This document shows, in pieces, positions 24,601-37,130 of a DNA stretch of 64,000 bases. Position numbers and translations under genes: made by a program. Positions within the stretch are counted from its first letter, which is position 1, and the number at the start of each line of letters is the position of its first letter. The DNA is from Amaranthus tricolor (Eukaryota > Streptophyta > Magnoliopsida > Caryophyllales > Amaranthaceae). The stretch covers positions 11,638,329 through 11,702,328 of the forward strand of contig NC_080059.1 in NCBI RefSeq assembly GCF_026212465.1, in the 5' to 3' direction. The notes beneath the pieces are model-generated. The model did no database searches and was not told where the DNA came from. It was given only the letters and a program-made list of their open reading frames with translations.

Positions 24601-27600
24601 ACATAGTTGAAGAACTAAAAGTGATGTAGGCATTACTTTTATTTTCTTGTTCGTGCTACTATTTTAATGCTACCAACCACATTTTATGAAAAGACGGAGC
24701 ATATTGTTAGTTATAGGACTTGCTGGAAGTGGGATAGTCCTAGGAGTTGGACGTTGGTCTGGGCCTTTGGGGCATTGTTAGCAGTCCTTATCACTTTTGC
24801 AATTGACATTGGTCAGGGAAATTGTTATTAGTATCTTGACGCTCACCATTGACTTTCTTCGGGTATTTCTTTGTTGCCGTATCACTTTCACTACTTGCCT
24901 TACTTTTGAATTATTTGCCCACTTTGACTTGTTGGTGGTAATGTGGCATTAGTTTGACTCCTCTCTGGTTATGTTGAGGATTTTCTCGTGGTGGACAATT
25001 GATAGAAAGAGGAGTTCTTCAGGAAAAATCAATGGCTTGCAACGTTGACGTTGAGGAATTAGTTTCTATGATATGTTTGCTTGTGGGATATAGTAGTTCA
25101 TTATTGTGCCTTTTGCGTGCTACTCTTTGCAAACCTTGATATGTATTTATTTGGTGTTTTAAGTTGAGTCACTTTCACTTAATGTACTTGTGGTTTGGGC
25201 AAAACTGTAAACATTTCGGAAAATAACCAAGGTCTGCATGAGTGCCTGAGTTTAGTTAAAATAGTTCTTGAGATGGCCAAGGTCGGGAAAATCAGGTTTT
25301 TCTTGACAAAGTTGGATAGCAGGTGTCCTCGGTGAAAGGATTTCGATTGCTATTTAGAGTGATACTATATTAGAGGCTCTTATTACATGTGGTTTTAAGC
25401 TTGAAGTGTTGCTGTAAGATTGACTATTATTGGATGCAATATCTTATAGCAAGGTTGTTCGAATCGGGATCCTACTTGGGATTGATAAGGGGCTATGATT
25501 AAAATCGGATTATAGGATCATAAGATCCTACAAATATGTTTTGATATGGTATAGGATAATTAATTATCAGCCATGTTTGTTCATTTAAGTTCATCCTCGA
25601 AGTGTTGGGCAAATAAAGATTTATTTGATTTTATCTTTTAATTGATTAAAAGGAATACTATTAATCATTATTTATAAACTGCGAATTAGCAAGTACATGA
25701 AATTTTTATAATTGTAAAGATGATATATCTTTTAACTTTATATTTACAGTTAATTAAAAGCTAGAATATAATTAATTTTATAAGTGTACCATGGTTGGTT
25801 TGCTTCATTTTTAACACTCTGATTTGCTTTTGGAGCAGGAAGTTCAAGCCTGGTTCCGACAACAGAGATAATTAATTTTACGAGCAATCTGCTTTCAGAT
25901 TCTCAGGTGAAAGTTTATAGAAGTAGTTTGAAGATGCCAGCTATGATCTTGGATGAGAAAGAGAGGATGACGAGGTTTGTGTCAACTAATGGATTGGTTG
26001 AAGATCCTTGTGCAGTTGAGAAGGAAAGATCTTTGATTAACCCTTGGACTGCCGAAGAGAAGGAAATTTTCATGGATAAGCTATCTATCCACGGGAAAGA
26101 TTTTCGAAAGATTGCTTCATTTCTTGATCACAAGTCCACGGCTGAATGCATCGATTTCTATTACAAAAATCATAAATCAGAATGTTTTGAGAAAATCAAG
26201 AAGAAAAAACTAGAAAAACCTTTATCTGCTAGTACATATATGGTGACATCTGGGAAGAAATGGAGTTTGGAGATGAATGCCGCTTCTCTTGATATTTTGG
26301 GTGCTGCTGCTGCTCAAGCTGATCAGGCTTTAGAAACTTCAAAAATGCTTTTAGGGAAGTCGAGCAGTCGAAAGTCTAGAGGGTCAGAAGCCTTCATTGA
26401 AGCTTCAAATAGTTTTTGTGGTCCTGAAGATGAAAGAGAGACTGCAGCTGCTGATGTATTGGCTGGCATCTGTGGTTCGTTATCGTCAGAGGCTATGAGT
26501 TCCTGTATCACTAGTTCCGTAGATCCCGCTGATGGAAACCAAGACTGGAAGCAGCAAAAGGTTGGTTCTGCCATTAGGCGACCTTTGACTCCAGAGGTCA
26601 CACAGAATGTCGATGATTCATGTTCTGATGAGAGCTGTGGAGAGATGGACCCTGCTGACTGGACAGATGATGAGAAATCTCTGTTTGTGCGGGCTTTCTC
26701 ATCTCATGGAAAGGATTTCTCTATTATTTCTCGATATGTTGGGACAAAATCCAGAGATCAATGCAAAGTCTTTTTCAGTAAGGCACGGAAGTGTCTTGGT
26801 CTGGACACTTTCCAAACTGAATCTGGGCATGGAGGAACTAATGCAAGTAATGGCACAAATGGTGGAGGAAGCGATACTGAAGATGCTGGCATCGTAGAAA
26901 TGGGTTCTGTTGTCTGCAGTGACAAATCAGGTTCTAGAATGGATGAAGATCTGCTGCATGTTAATCAAGATGTGTCCAAGCCTGACGCTGGTCCTGAATT
27001 GAACATGGTGGAAGATGATTGTGGTCTGGGACAGTTTGATCATAAGGATGCTGATATGGAAATTGAAAGCTTGCTTCCAAATGCTAATCTGGATGTCTCC
27101 GATCCGGTTGATAGTGGTGGGGTGGTTGATGACCCGGACAAGGATTCAGCTACTGCTGCTGTAAGAACTGATATAGATGCCAAAGCTAAGATGGATGCAA
27201 CAATTGGTAATAGAAGTGCTGATGACGTTGTGCCTCGAATTCCAGGTGCTATGGATGTCGAAGCAGCTTCTGGCATCGCTGACATCAAATCTGAAGCTCG
27301 TTTGTTTTGTGCCCCTGTTGAGCTTGCTAGACCATCAACGTCAGAGGATAATGCTGATCGTGTTCCATCTGGTGCACCCCCTTGTAAATCTAAGGGTTTC
27401 CCGTTGGATTTATCCATCAAGGCAAATTTGCACGATGTTGTCACTCACACAGTTGGATCTGAGAGCATTATTGGACATCCGTTTCAAGATTCATTTCTCA
27501 GAAAATGTAATCGTACTGCGTCTCACAATTCAATTCCCGAGCTAGCTCTCGTTCAACAGAATGAAAGTGATCTGGGGTCAAGCTGCTCTTCAAAAGCGGA

Positions 27601-28348
27601 AAAACCAGCATGCAGAAACGGTGATGTAAAATTATTTGGAAAGATTCTCAGCAAGACATCTTCAATTGACAAAGCAAACTCTAATGAGAAGCCGAAGCAC
27701 CATCCCTTTTCCGGTGGCAAGTTGTCTGCTAGTCAAGATTCAAAGGGGAATTCGACGTGCTTTGCTGACGACCACAATAGTTTTCTTGGTTTAGAGAATG
27801 TTCCAATAAGAAGTTACGGTTTCTGGGATGGAACTAAGATACAGACAGGTTTGCCGTCTTTTCCAGATTCAGCTTTGCTACTGGCCAAATACCCAGCTGC
27901 TTTTGCAAATTATTCGATTTCTTCACCCAAGTCTGATCAGCAGCCGTTGCAAGTAACCGCCATGAGTGGTGGTAATGAGTGCAATATGAACGGTGCTTGT
28001 GTCTTCTCACCGAGGGAATTCAGCAACAGCAATGGAGGTGTAATAGATTATGCAGTTCTGAGGAACCAAGAAGGGCTGCAGCCGTTCAGACTAGATATGA
28101 AACAAAGGTCTCAGGATGTGTTTTCGGAGGAACCCAGGAACAGCTTTGAACCCATGTCTGGTTTACCGCAGAAGGGTAAGAGTTTAGTAAAGCTGAACGT
28201 TGTACAAGGAGTTGGAGGATCATGCACCGGGATCACAGATCCCGTAGCAGCACTTAAATTACATTACGCGAGTCAACAGTTTGGAGGTAGTGGTGGGATG
28301 ATTAGGGAGGAAACTTGGCGAAGTCAGGGAGGAGACGTAGGAAGGTAA
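18211..28348 (+). CDS. PWR: POWERDRESS-type SANT-domain corepressor (NCoR1-like)
   Basis: Coding exons are 18211-18412, 19122-20219, 22862-23986 and 25839-28348; all junctions are GT-AG and phase 1. The product has 1644 residues. It starts [14 protein letters not shown], continues into the conserved [13 protein letters not shown] at the exon 1/2 junction, and carries [20 protein letters not shown] near residues 375-395. An acidic middle holds the [18 protein letters not shown] motif, and a helical [15 protein letters not shown] segment lies near residue 770. SANT1 (about 874-921, [12 protein letters not shown]...YYKNHKSE) and SANT2 (about 1080-1130, [11 protein letters not shown]...[11 protein letters not shown]) follow, and the C-terminus contains [15 protein letters not shown]. 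This full order is that of plant POWERDRESS. In Arabidopsis PWR acts in the nucleus with histone deacetylase HDA9 to remove histone H3 acetylation, affecting floral determinacy, senescence and warmth responses. The same role here is inferred. Introns 2 (2.6 kb) and 3 (1.9 kb) contain no other gene. Confidence 0.93.
18642..18678 (+). repeat. 37-base T homopolymer in intron 1
   Basis: An uninterrupted T run inside the first intron of the SANT gene, just upstream of the Harbinger-like MITE. It may reflect an old poly(A)-tailed insertion on the minus strand or plain slippage; length may also be affected by sequencing. Confidence 0.9.
18735..19008. mobile_element. PIF/Harbinger (Tourist-like) MITE in intron 1
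   Basis: The element is 274 bp. Its left end is GGGGTGTTTGGTTTAGAGG and its right end, on the other strand, GGGGCTGTTTGGTTTAAGG. It is flanked on both sides by TAA (18732-18734 and 19009-19011), the 3-bp target duplication of this superfamily. It lies about 110 bp upstream of the exon 2 acceptor of the SANT gene. There is no coding capacity. Confidence 0.85.
19328..19651 (+). repeat. In-frame 81-bp minisatellite in exon 2 (4 copies)
   Basis: Four tandem units of exactly 81 bp start at 19328, 19409, 19490 and 19571. Each encodes 27 residues of the pattern [20 protein letters not shown] followed by VGDSPN. The copies differ by a few substitutions but all keep the frame. The unit lies in the low-complexity N-terminal third of the POWERDRESS-type protein, outside the SANT domains. 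Confidence 0.93.
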
Positions 28349-28600
28349 CGAAAATGGCGGGGGCCTTAAAGATGAAGCAAGGCCCAACGGGGTTGCGTTG
28401 GCTTGGCGCAAAAGGTTTGTACATTAGGTTTTTGTATTGTTGAATTCAACTCTGTTTTACCAACAAGATTTGAAATTAGGTCTACCCATTACCATTAGAT
28501 TGCTTGTAATATTTGCAGGATTTGTATTTGTTTGTATTTGATGGAAAATACACAACATAATCTGGCAAATTTTGGGAGGTTAGAAATGTAGTCGATCGAT
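28349..28600 (+). other. Probable 3'UTR of the SANT gene
   Basis: After the TAA at 28346-28348 the sequence changes to T-rich, GT-containing stretches ('ttgtatttgtttgtatttgatgg' at about 28520-28545) typical of plant 3' ends. No canonical AATAAA was found close by, so the polyadenylation site is uncertain. Confidence 0.4.
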
Positions 28601-28924
28601 CGATATCGTATGGCTTCCTCCCTTCTCATGTTTTTTGTTCATATCGCACATCTAATTTTGATCCTAACTCCTTACTAACTTGTCTTTTTTACCCTTTTTA
28701 CTGCAATCACTGGTTTTTATGAATGTAATTTAATTTACTCCATCTCTTTCTTCCTACATTTTCCACTTGCTTTTGGCTAACTATTTATTTATTATTTTTA
28801 ATTCATATTTTTTTCTTAATTTATAAGTTAAGTGTAGTCAAATGAAATATTGTTTTATTTGTCTCAACGTAACAATTATTAATAACTGTTTATAATTTTT
28901 AATTATATACAATTAAATATTACA

Positions 28925-29195
28925 AATTCTTGTGAAAGACGGTCTCTTTAAGGGACCATTTCTGATTTGGCCAGCCAATTATATATTTTTTTAAATATTG
29001 TAAATATGCATTAAAAATGTTGTAAGTAGACAATAAAGATATTGAAAGTAGGCATTAAAGACATGTTAAGTAAGCATTAAAGATAATGTAAATAGCCATT
29101 AAGAATATGGTAAGTATGCATTAATCTTTAATATGTTGAGTTTGAGATGCGTCTCTCAAAGAAACGGTTTTGTCAAGAGACTAGTTGATTAAATA
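28925..29195. mobile_element. MITE-like element with internal 'gtaggcattaaag' repeats
   Basis: The left arm ('cttgtgaaagacggtctctt') and right arm ('agaaacggttttgtcaag') are imperfect inverse complements. Between them (28990-29125) lie five or six 25-28-bp units of the form 'gtaagtaggcattaaagata'. The arms belong to the same family as 17229-17412; the internal core resembles the array at 15750-16680. Confidence 0.5.
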
Positions 29196-31141
29196 TATTA
29201 TTAGTTAAAATGTCTCACTAAGTGTGAAAAAGTAAATGAGACTATAAAAAAAAATGAATGTAAGTACTTTTTATAATCTTATAATAATAAGTTTAAAATG
29301 AAGTATTTCTTTTGCCAAAATAGAAATTTTTTTTTTTTGGTATTTTAGGATTTGTTTTTTCCTTTATTTAAAAAATATTAAATAAAATTATAAGAAAAAA
29401 AAGGTAAAGTGGAACCCTTTCTTTTGTTGGAGATAGAATGTGAGAAAAAGACAAATTAAGAATATTAATTAAAAAAGAAGAGGAAGCAAAAACAAAATTA
29501 TGAGAATTAAGTAGCCCCACTCGTTTGACTTTACTAATATGCCAAATGAACATAATTAATGACAACTAAACAAATAACAACCCTCGACAATAACATTTAT
29601 CGGCTCCACTTAATTATTGGTTGCACTCCATTTACATTATACTGCGTTGATGAACTTCTACCTTATTTTTTTGATTCATTTTGACTGACTGATTTCGAAA
29701 TGAATAATTTAAAATGAAATCACAAACTGTATAATACTAATAATAATAAAAGAGAATGCCGAATATTTTGATAATGGGGTGATATTTTCTTAGTTTCTTC
29801 CAACAAATACCCACCCATCCTAAGTGAACAATATTATGAGAATAAAATATTTAATCAATATTTGGGAATTCTACACTTTTCTAAGGAAAAAAAAAAGAAC
29901 ATTATTAGGATGTTGATGGTTATTTAAAGGGTGAAGTCATACATAGATACTTATCACTTCGTGTAGACATACCTATAGGAGGATTCAAAATCAGATGTCG
30001 AATCGATTAGAAGGCAGGTAATCATTCCATAATGAAACATTAGAAAATTAAAGAAGGTTATAATGACACAACTTCTTAAATAAGACAGTTTTATGGTCAG
30101 GCCAAATTATCTATATTGGGTTAGTCCGTGTATATTTAATTTATTAAGTGTTCACTTACAATTTTGAAGAGATTAACTATAAAAATGGATTAATTATAAT
30201 GACACACCCATTATGTTTTGATGTTTAGTATAAGTTACTTTATAAAGGCAAATATTTTGGTGAAAAAAATCAAAATTTTGCCCTAGCGTAGAGCGCACAA
30301 CTTATACGTTTTGGCCTAGATCAAAACACATAAGCTATGCGTTTTGCTTTTTTTTTTCCGAACATGAAAAGTTGTCGATTGAAAGCTCAAGGATCTGTGT
30401 TTAGAATACAGAAATTCATTCATATTGCATTTACATGTGTGGATCGTATTGGAAAAATGTTGAAATATAATATTTATAGTGTGAAAAAGATAGCGATAAA
30501 TAAGAAGTAATAATTGTTAGATTATTATTTTTCTTCCTATAATATCGAATTACTGATTGCAATCAGACTATGAGTGAATTAAATTAAAGATTATCATATC
30601 ATGAGCTGAATTAATTGAATTAGTTATTACAAGTTACAGTTGTTAGTTATTACACTCCTTTATGATATTAAATTTTAATAAGATCAACAAAATAACGATG
30701 TGAATGACTTCTTCAATTACTTGATAGAATTAGATAACATTTTGCTTAATCCAGATTTTAAGGCCTGTTAGAATGACATGATGATGGCAAGTGTGTAAAT
30801 CACAACGCATCAACATCTTTTCAATAAATGAATGTGAAACAACTCACCCCCTACATTCCCTATTTACCGGTAAGAAATGTTCACGAGAATGAGAATAAAG
30901 AAATTGACATTAAAAAAGGGAGGGAGTAGTAGGTAAAATAACATAAACGTACTACACGACCTACAAATTTGGTGAAACAATTTTATTATTAGAGGTTCCC
31001 TTTCCGAATGATACACTGCAAACCGGAAATTGGAGTATTGGCTAGGAGAACACATATAGCAAGTAATACAGAAAGATTTCAAGGCAAATCGATGGATGCT
31101 ATAAACAATGCAAATATGATACGGGTTAACCAGAAATAATC
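29196..31141. other. Intergenic, no gene seen
   Basis: AT-rich DNA between the SANT gene and the convergent membrane-protein gene. A short stretch at 30270-30350 repeats 'agcgcacaacttatacgttttg' and 'cacataagctatgcgttttg'. Roughly the last 200-300 bases before 31142 probably include the 3'UTR of the minus-strand gene. No other feature could be supported. Confidence 0.4.
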
Positions 31142-32790
31142 TTAGCAGCATACACCGGGTGACGGTGAGGCTTCACTGACGTTAAGGGAAAACGCGTCCC
31201 ACTTCACCGTATCACTGCATTGCCCACCGCACGTGGTCCCGCTGCTGTTGACAGTGACGACCTCCAGCGTGTTCGTTTCACCAACAGGGATTTTGGGTAC
31301 GACAGATTCTGTAGCAGCCTTGGCCTTCAAACGGTATCGCTCAGCTCTCGATCCGATAACCTGACCTAATATTGATGCTCCTATAGTAAACGCCATAGCC
31401 GTCTTAGGCATCAAGACACATTTCCTCAGCATACCTAAGAATGGGACGGCTGCATGAACGGCAGCAAACCAAGCAGGGGAAAATTTCTTGGTATGTTCTC
31501 TCCATATACCCAACGGGACATTTGCAGCCATTCCCAGGACTCCGATTGCGAGAATTTTTGTGGGGAGTGGTTGGGGCCGAAGGTTCTTTGCAAGGGCAGT
31601 ACGAGCAAGGGCTGCTCGAGCTGCAACGATTGCAGGAGGGCACTGGAGTTTTACACCAGGCGGGGGCTGAAAGGCCTTCGCTACCAATGGCATAACACAG
31701 CTTACAGCCCTATAAGATTTGGCTATTGGACAGTTTCCGGTTTGCAGCCACTCATTACCCAATGCCTCGTGTTTAACATCTCCTCCCTAGGCAATATTTT
31801 ATACACATGTAAGGTCATCAAAATTTAAGGATTTCAGCGATTTTCAGCCCACCAAAAACGATTCTCCAGAAAATCAATGCCTCGATCGATCAATAGAAAT
31901 TGAGGCATGAGTATAATAAAGACAAACAGATTTTGAATGATTAAAGATATTTGGGGATTTACCTTCGACGAATGAGATTTTTTCTTTTGGTTTTTCCACT
32001 TTTGAGAAAATGCATCAAAATTGAAGGGCCATCCAGCTCCAAAGCCTGAAAGACTGATGGTGGCTGCTTTTGCAGCTAAAGGATTGAACTGAGGGGCAGG
32101 TTGATCAATCTCGAAATTCTCAGATGGCACATTTGATCTCCTAGAAAGTGGGACGACCCCATCGCGGCCATGGAATAGTTTGAATGCCATGTCAAAATTG
32201 GGACCATCTTCAAAAATTGGACCTTTGGTTGCAGCTCCTCGCACCTAAGCAAAATAGGAGGAAATGGGGGGAAATGCATATCAACATAACATGATTCGCC
32301 AGTTAATTCGCTTATTGAATTCGCAATTCGCTCAAAATGACCCTAAAATAGCCCAAAACTGACCATAATTCGCTTTTTTTATTCTCAATGAGATTAGTAA
32401 ATCAAGTGACACTGATGCATATCATAAGTATATATATGAAGAACAGGTTTCCTGCAGCATAATGTTTAAAGCTTTTATGTACTAGGTGGTGGAGCTTGGA
32501 CCCAGCTGGGCTAATCTTTAAAGCAAGGAATTTGATCCTTTGAAATTAAAAATGATGATTTGAAGATTATAAAAGTCAATAAATTAAGTACAAGTAGAAA
32601 AAGAAATTCACAGGGAAAAGTTTAGTAATTTAGTAAAGGGTATGCGACTTACGGGAAGACGAAACGCCAGGGAAGATGAAAAAGAAAGATTTGTTGGTGC
32701 GTTGATGTTCCTCAAGAAAGGACATCGAACGATCTCCTGGTCTGAAGGGAGCAACTCCGTAGTACTTGGTTCTCTGAAGCAAAAGTCCAT
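31142..32790 (-). CDS. Conserved plant membrane protein of unknown function
   Basis: Minus-strand coding exons are 32790-32653 (46 codons), 32244-31963 (94) and 31786-31142 (214 plus stop). All junctions are phase 0 and GT-AG, giving 354 residues. I recognise the architecture as a conserved plant family but have no reliable name. The N-terminus is Ser-rich and could be an organelle-targeting peptide. Next comes a charged segment with GPIFEDGPNFDMAFKLFHG and PLSRR, then FNPLAAKAATISLSGFG and a Lys-rich linker. The C-terminal part has GNEWLQTGNCPIAKSYRAV, ARAALARTALAKNLRPQPL and three hydrophobic stretches around ILAIGVLGMAANVPLGIW, WFAAVHAAVPFLGML and FTIGASILGQVIG; the last is followed by SRAERYR. 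The tail is Cys/Ser-rich. The ATG at 32788-32790 is the first in frame after a likely UTR splice acceptor. Membrane localisation is inferred from hydrophobicity only. Confidence 0.88.
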
Positions 32791-34625
32791 GATTCCAACA
32801 CAATAATTCAACTGGTGCAAAGCAGAAAACAAAATAAGGGACAGTGATTCTCACTACACACGATAGTTCAGAAGGAAAATAAAGTGAATATGCAACGACA
32901 ATTTAATAAAAACCATTCAATCGTAACATCGATAATCATGTATTTTCAACATAAGTATCTTCTAAATGGAAATCCACCAACACAAATCAACACCATGAGG
33001 TAGAGAATTGCAAAGATCAAGGGAACATATACAGAACAACCCCCTTGAAGATGTAAATACATGAAATCAGAGATTCAAACAATAGGGAATATTGCTATTA
33101 TAGTCAGAGCCAATTCAAACAAGTTTAGAAACAATTTCAAAGCCCAATATCCGAAGGAAAGAAAGTTTCTAGACCCTTCCCATGTGTCTTCTAAAAGAAA
33201 AAGAAAATGAAACATATCCTACCACCTACCACATCCGACACCAGAAATGTCGATACATTAGCCTTATTAAAACAATGTAAATGCTGGAAACTAAGATGAG
33301 AATAAACCCAAAAGCAAGCACAAAAGTAGCATACATGGTTAGATATCAACATGTTTTGCAACTGATGCATAGCAAAAGCACCTAATAAATAGAGCACAAC
33401 AATGCCAACGCCTAAACATTGGGGTCGACTACATAAACCAATAAATCTGTTATAGCGGCCGTCCACAAGAGTTTTCCTTCTCTATACAGTTTAATTATCT
33501 ACCATCGCACCTTGTAAACTAGTTTCTTCAAATCCTTTTTCAATCATGCCCCTCCAAGTCATCTTAGCTCTTCCTCACCCTTTCTAGTAAATGCCCCAAG
33601 TTCCAACTTCCTATCTCTCTTAATAATTCACCAATAGTTTGTCGTTGCACATTGCCCAAATCACCTTAAAAATATTCTCTTTCATCTTACCTCCAATTAC
33701 CACGTCTAAACTCTTTCTCATGTCTTTATTTCGAATTCAACCCTTCAAAGCATGTCCACTCATGCATCTACGCATGCTCATGACTACACCTATCTTCCTA
33801 CAATGATATTTTCTAGAAGCCAACATTTTAATCCTTTTAGTAGCGGTGGTCTAATAACTGGCAATAAAATATACCCTTAAGCTTTACGGGGAACACCTTG
33901 ATCCCATAATATCCAATATCCCCATTACTCTAGAAAATGGACCAAGTAAATTCAATTGAAACATTCTCTTGGAGTGATTTCTATACCCAATAGAGTACTT
34001 GTCTATTTACCAAAACGAACTACACATAGTTAAAAACGAACAAGTAAACACTTCATCAAATGCTTGAAATACACTTCATCATAATCATAATTCATAATCA
34101 ATGAGAAAAATAAGGATCAAAATTCAGAATAAGAGAACCTTGAAGCATAGAAACACAAAAATAATTGAATAGTCAAGTGTCAATATCAATGAAGAACCAA
34201 AATCAACACAAACTTGCAAGACCAGATGACATAATAAGGTAGCAAATCCAAAATTAAGTAAAAGTTCTAATCTTCGACTAAAATTGCACAATAAGCCAAT
34301 TAAATCAAAAGCCACCTCCAAAAAGTCAATTAAATGATCAATTAAAAAAGTTGACTATCTGCATAATTACTTGTTGAATGAAAAATAGAACCAAAACCCA
34401 GATAAAAAAATGAGCAGCAGATGAAGAAAGTACATACCTAAAATCAAATGAAAAGGGGAAGAAACAAAATCTCCTACTGTATAGGGTAGAAGAATGTGAG
34501 AATTAAAGCGAAAGAATATGGATAAACTATTATTTTGTGAATCAAAGAAGGGAAGAGTTAGTAATTAGAATTGGGTTAGGTGGGAATGAAGAAGAAATTA
34601 AGAGAGAGAAGAATATAAGTGGCGT
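32791..34625 (-). other. 5'UTR exons and 1.6-kb leader intron of the membrane-protein gene
   Basis: On the minus strand a good acceptor (TTTGCACCAG) precedes 32811, leaving a 21-base UTR before the ATG. A good donor (TTTTAG then GTATGT) ends a likely first non-coding exon at 34438, which extends into a C/T-rich stretch (about 34550-34620). The resulting leader intron is about 1.6 kb and contains no recognisable gene. This is splice-site inference without transcript evidence. Confidence 0.55.
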
Positions 34626-36530
34626 TGCATCCACACGCCAATTATGACATTCTAAATTCCACATTTTATTTGCTGGGTTCTCCTACCACCCACATGGAAC
34701 ATGGAAGCCCTATATACTCTCTCCGTTCCAAAGAAATTACCGCTATTCTGTCTTTTTTAGAGACGATCTTAAAATAAGAAGCTACATATCTAATGTGCTT
34801 TTCAGATAAATTATCTCTCACAATAATTTATAAAAAAATTATCTTAATTGTACATTGAGGGACGGTTTTGAAGCGTGCACCGTGTCTAATTGTAGAGGAC
34901 CTCAAAATTCAAGAGCCTCATACGTAAAAGATATGTTAAAATAATATGGTAATAAAGTAGAGTTGGTGGTTATAGTCTATAACTTAAATTTTTAACAACT
35001 TAATTTAAGTTAATTTTATATAATCAATTTTAATATAATTAGAAATTGTGTTGAGTTTTTATCTGGTTAAAGTACTCACAATTAAAATCGAGTTCTGTTT
35101 TTGTTTTTTGTATAATAAAGGTTTTGTTTTTAGAAATTCATGAAAATAAACAAGGTCTCTAAACGCGTTGCTCCATCCTTGTGTATATTATATAAATATT
35201 AAAAAATAATAAGATCATTTGCATTATGTGGATATTTTAATTTCGACTTGAAATATGTAGATGAAAATATTGAGAATATTACCATACAAAAATTATTGCG
35301 TCCTAAAAGGAACAAATTAAAAAAATTGTGAGGCAACTTCTCAGGTATAGAGGGGGTAATGTTTACTTCCTCCATACTAAGTATATTCTTTTTGTTTTAC
35401 ACCAATCAATCTTAAAAGGTATTTTATTTTTTATGTTGAGCTTTTATTTAATTCTTCTTAATATAAATTTATTAATGTTAGCTTTTTATCTATTTCTAAA
35501 TTATACAAAACTAACAATGGTTGAATTATTGCATTAGATATAGTAAAAAATAAATGAAAACTTAATAGTGAAATGGAGGGAATGCTTTTAGGGTGCATAA
35601 ATTCTCAAACTTAAATTTCAATTTTTAGACTTTGACATATTAAAATTTCACTAATTCTTATCTACTTTTAAATTTTAATCATTCAGACTCATGCAATTTT
35701 TTTTTTACTTTTAAATTTTAGGAAAATTCCACATGGTAGCATTGAACTTTCATGAAACGCCAGTAGTAGCACTTTTGTAAAATTTTTTCACATGATAGCA
35801 TCCAATTTATGCCTTATCTAACTGCCGTAGCATTTTCCGTTAAATTCTTGTCGTATTTCCGTTTAATTTCACCATTTTAATATTTTTACCCTTTATCACA
35901 AAACTGTAATTATTGAGTTTTCAAACCGCATCTTTACGTAGATGTGTAGTGCGTGAGAAAGAGTGGAGGGAAGAGTAGAAAAGTGAATGGAGGGGAAGAA
36001 GAAATATGCATTTTACAATTTCCATTCAAATTCTCTAAGTATTTACACAAAAAGTAAAGAATTTTTTTTTATAGCCTTTTTCAAATAATGGATAAGAAAA
36101 CTTTTAGAATATTTGTCAAAAACAACCAATAACTCAACCTTACATAATTATCGAAATTACAGTCGCAATCTTTATTATTTACAAATTACTACCATAAAAA
36201 AATTAAAATATGTATATATGGTTGTCTGAGTTATTGGTTTTCGATTGCTATTGGAGATTACCTATTATTAGTTAACTTTTACTAATTAAACCTAATCCTT
36301 TGACTTAAACCTTTGACCTTTAACTAATTTTTTTAAATTAAATTATTAATCAATCAGTTTAATTTTAAATTTATTTTTATAAAATTAATTTATTAATATA
36401 TTAAGTTTCTTAAATAAAGATAATAAACATTAATTTATACTTCAAACATTTAAAAATCATTTAAATTTAAAATTCTAAAGTCTTGAATTCATCTAAAATC
36501 GTTTTTACGCATTATAACATTTTGTTCAAA
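34626..36530. other. Intergenic repeats, no gene
   Basis: Contains one arm of the 'gagacg' MITE family (about 34755-34870). A possible Stowaway-like element lies at about 35364-35580 ('acttcctccatact' opposite 'aatggagggaatg'), whose TA duplications I could not confirm. The rest (35720-36500) is AT-rich with no coding signal. Confidence 0.4.
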
Positions 36531-37130
36531 TAACGAATGTCGTGATTGCTCGTTATGGCCATGTAGGTAAAAATCTTGTTGAATAAGTACTTATTTGCCT
36601 TTTTGATACACATAAATCAAGAAAATGTTTAACGTTGTTTTGATCCTTTTACGAAAACGGAGGCTGTGATCACCTTGGACAAGTAGTTTGGAAATTCAAT
36701 TGAAATGAGTACATATTTGCCTATTTTCAAGGTGTACAAATCAAGTATATATTTGACATTTTTATTGGTACTAACAATTTTACTTGAAATTCGGATGTTG
36801 CAATCCCCGTTTATGAAAACCTATTTAGAAAATTCGTTTGAAATAAGTACTTATTCGCCTATGTTTGAGGCATACAAAAATCGACCTGATACTTGGTTTT
36901 TACAAGTGTTTAACATTTTTATTTTTGAAAAACAGACGTCGTGATCACTCTTTGTAGGCCTTTGGGCACGTAGTTTGAAATGCTGTCGAAATGAGCACTT
37001 ATGTGCCCTTAAGACACAAACTAAAAGGGCACTTAACACAGTTTTTAACGGTGCTATCAATTAAAAAAAAATCAAACATCGCGATTACCTCTTTTATGGC
37101 CATGTAGTTTAAAAATTCAATTTAAATATA
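36530..37130. repeat. Diverged tandem repeat of about 125-141 bp, 4-5 copies
   Basis: A marker phrase of the type 'gtcgtgatcac' followed by 'gtagtttgaaattcaattgaaatgagtacttatttgcc' recurs from about 36541, 36665, 36799, 36940 and 37080. Spacings are therefore 124, 134, 141 and 140 bp. Copies are strongly diverged. No protein frame is shared. Confidence 0.65.

Noticed and set aside
31404..31828. Plus-strand frames opposite the membrane-protein exon
   Set aside because: The minus strand carries the conserved, spliced protein; the plus-strand frames show no family motifs.
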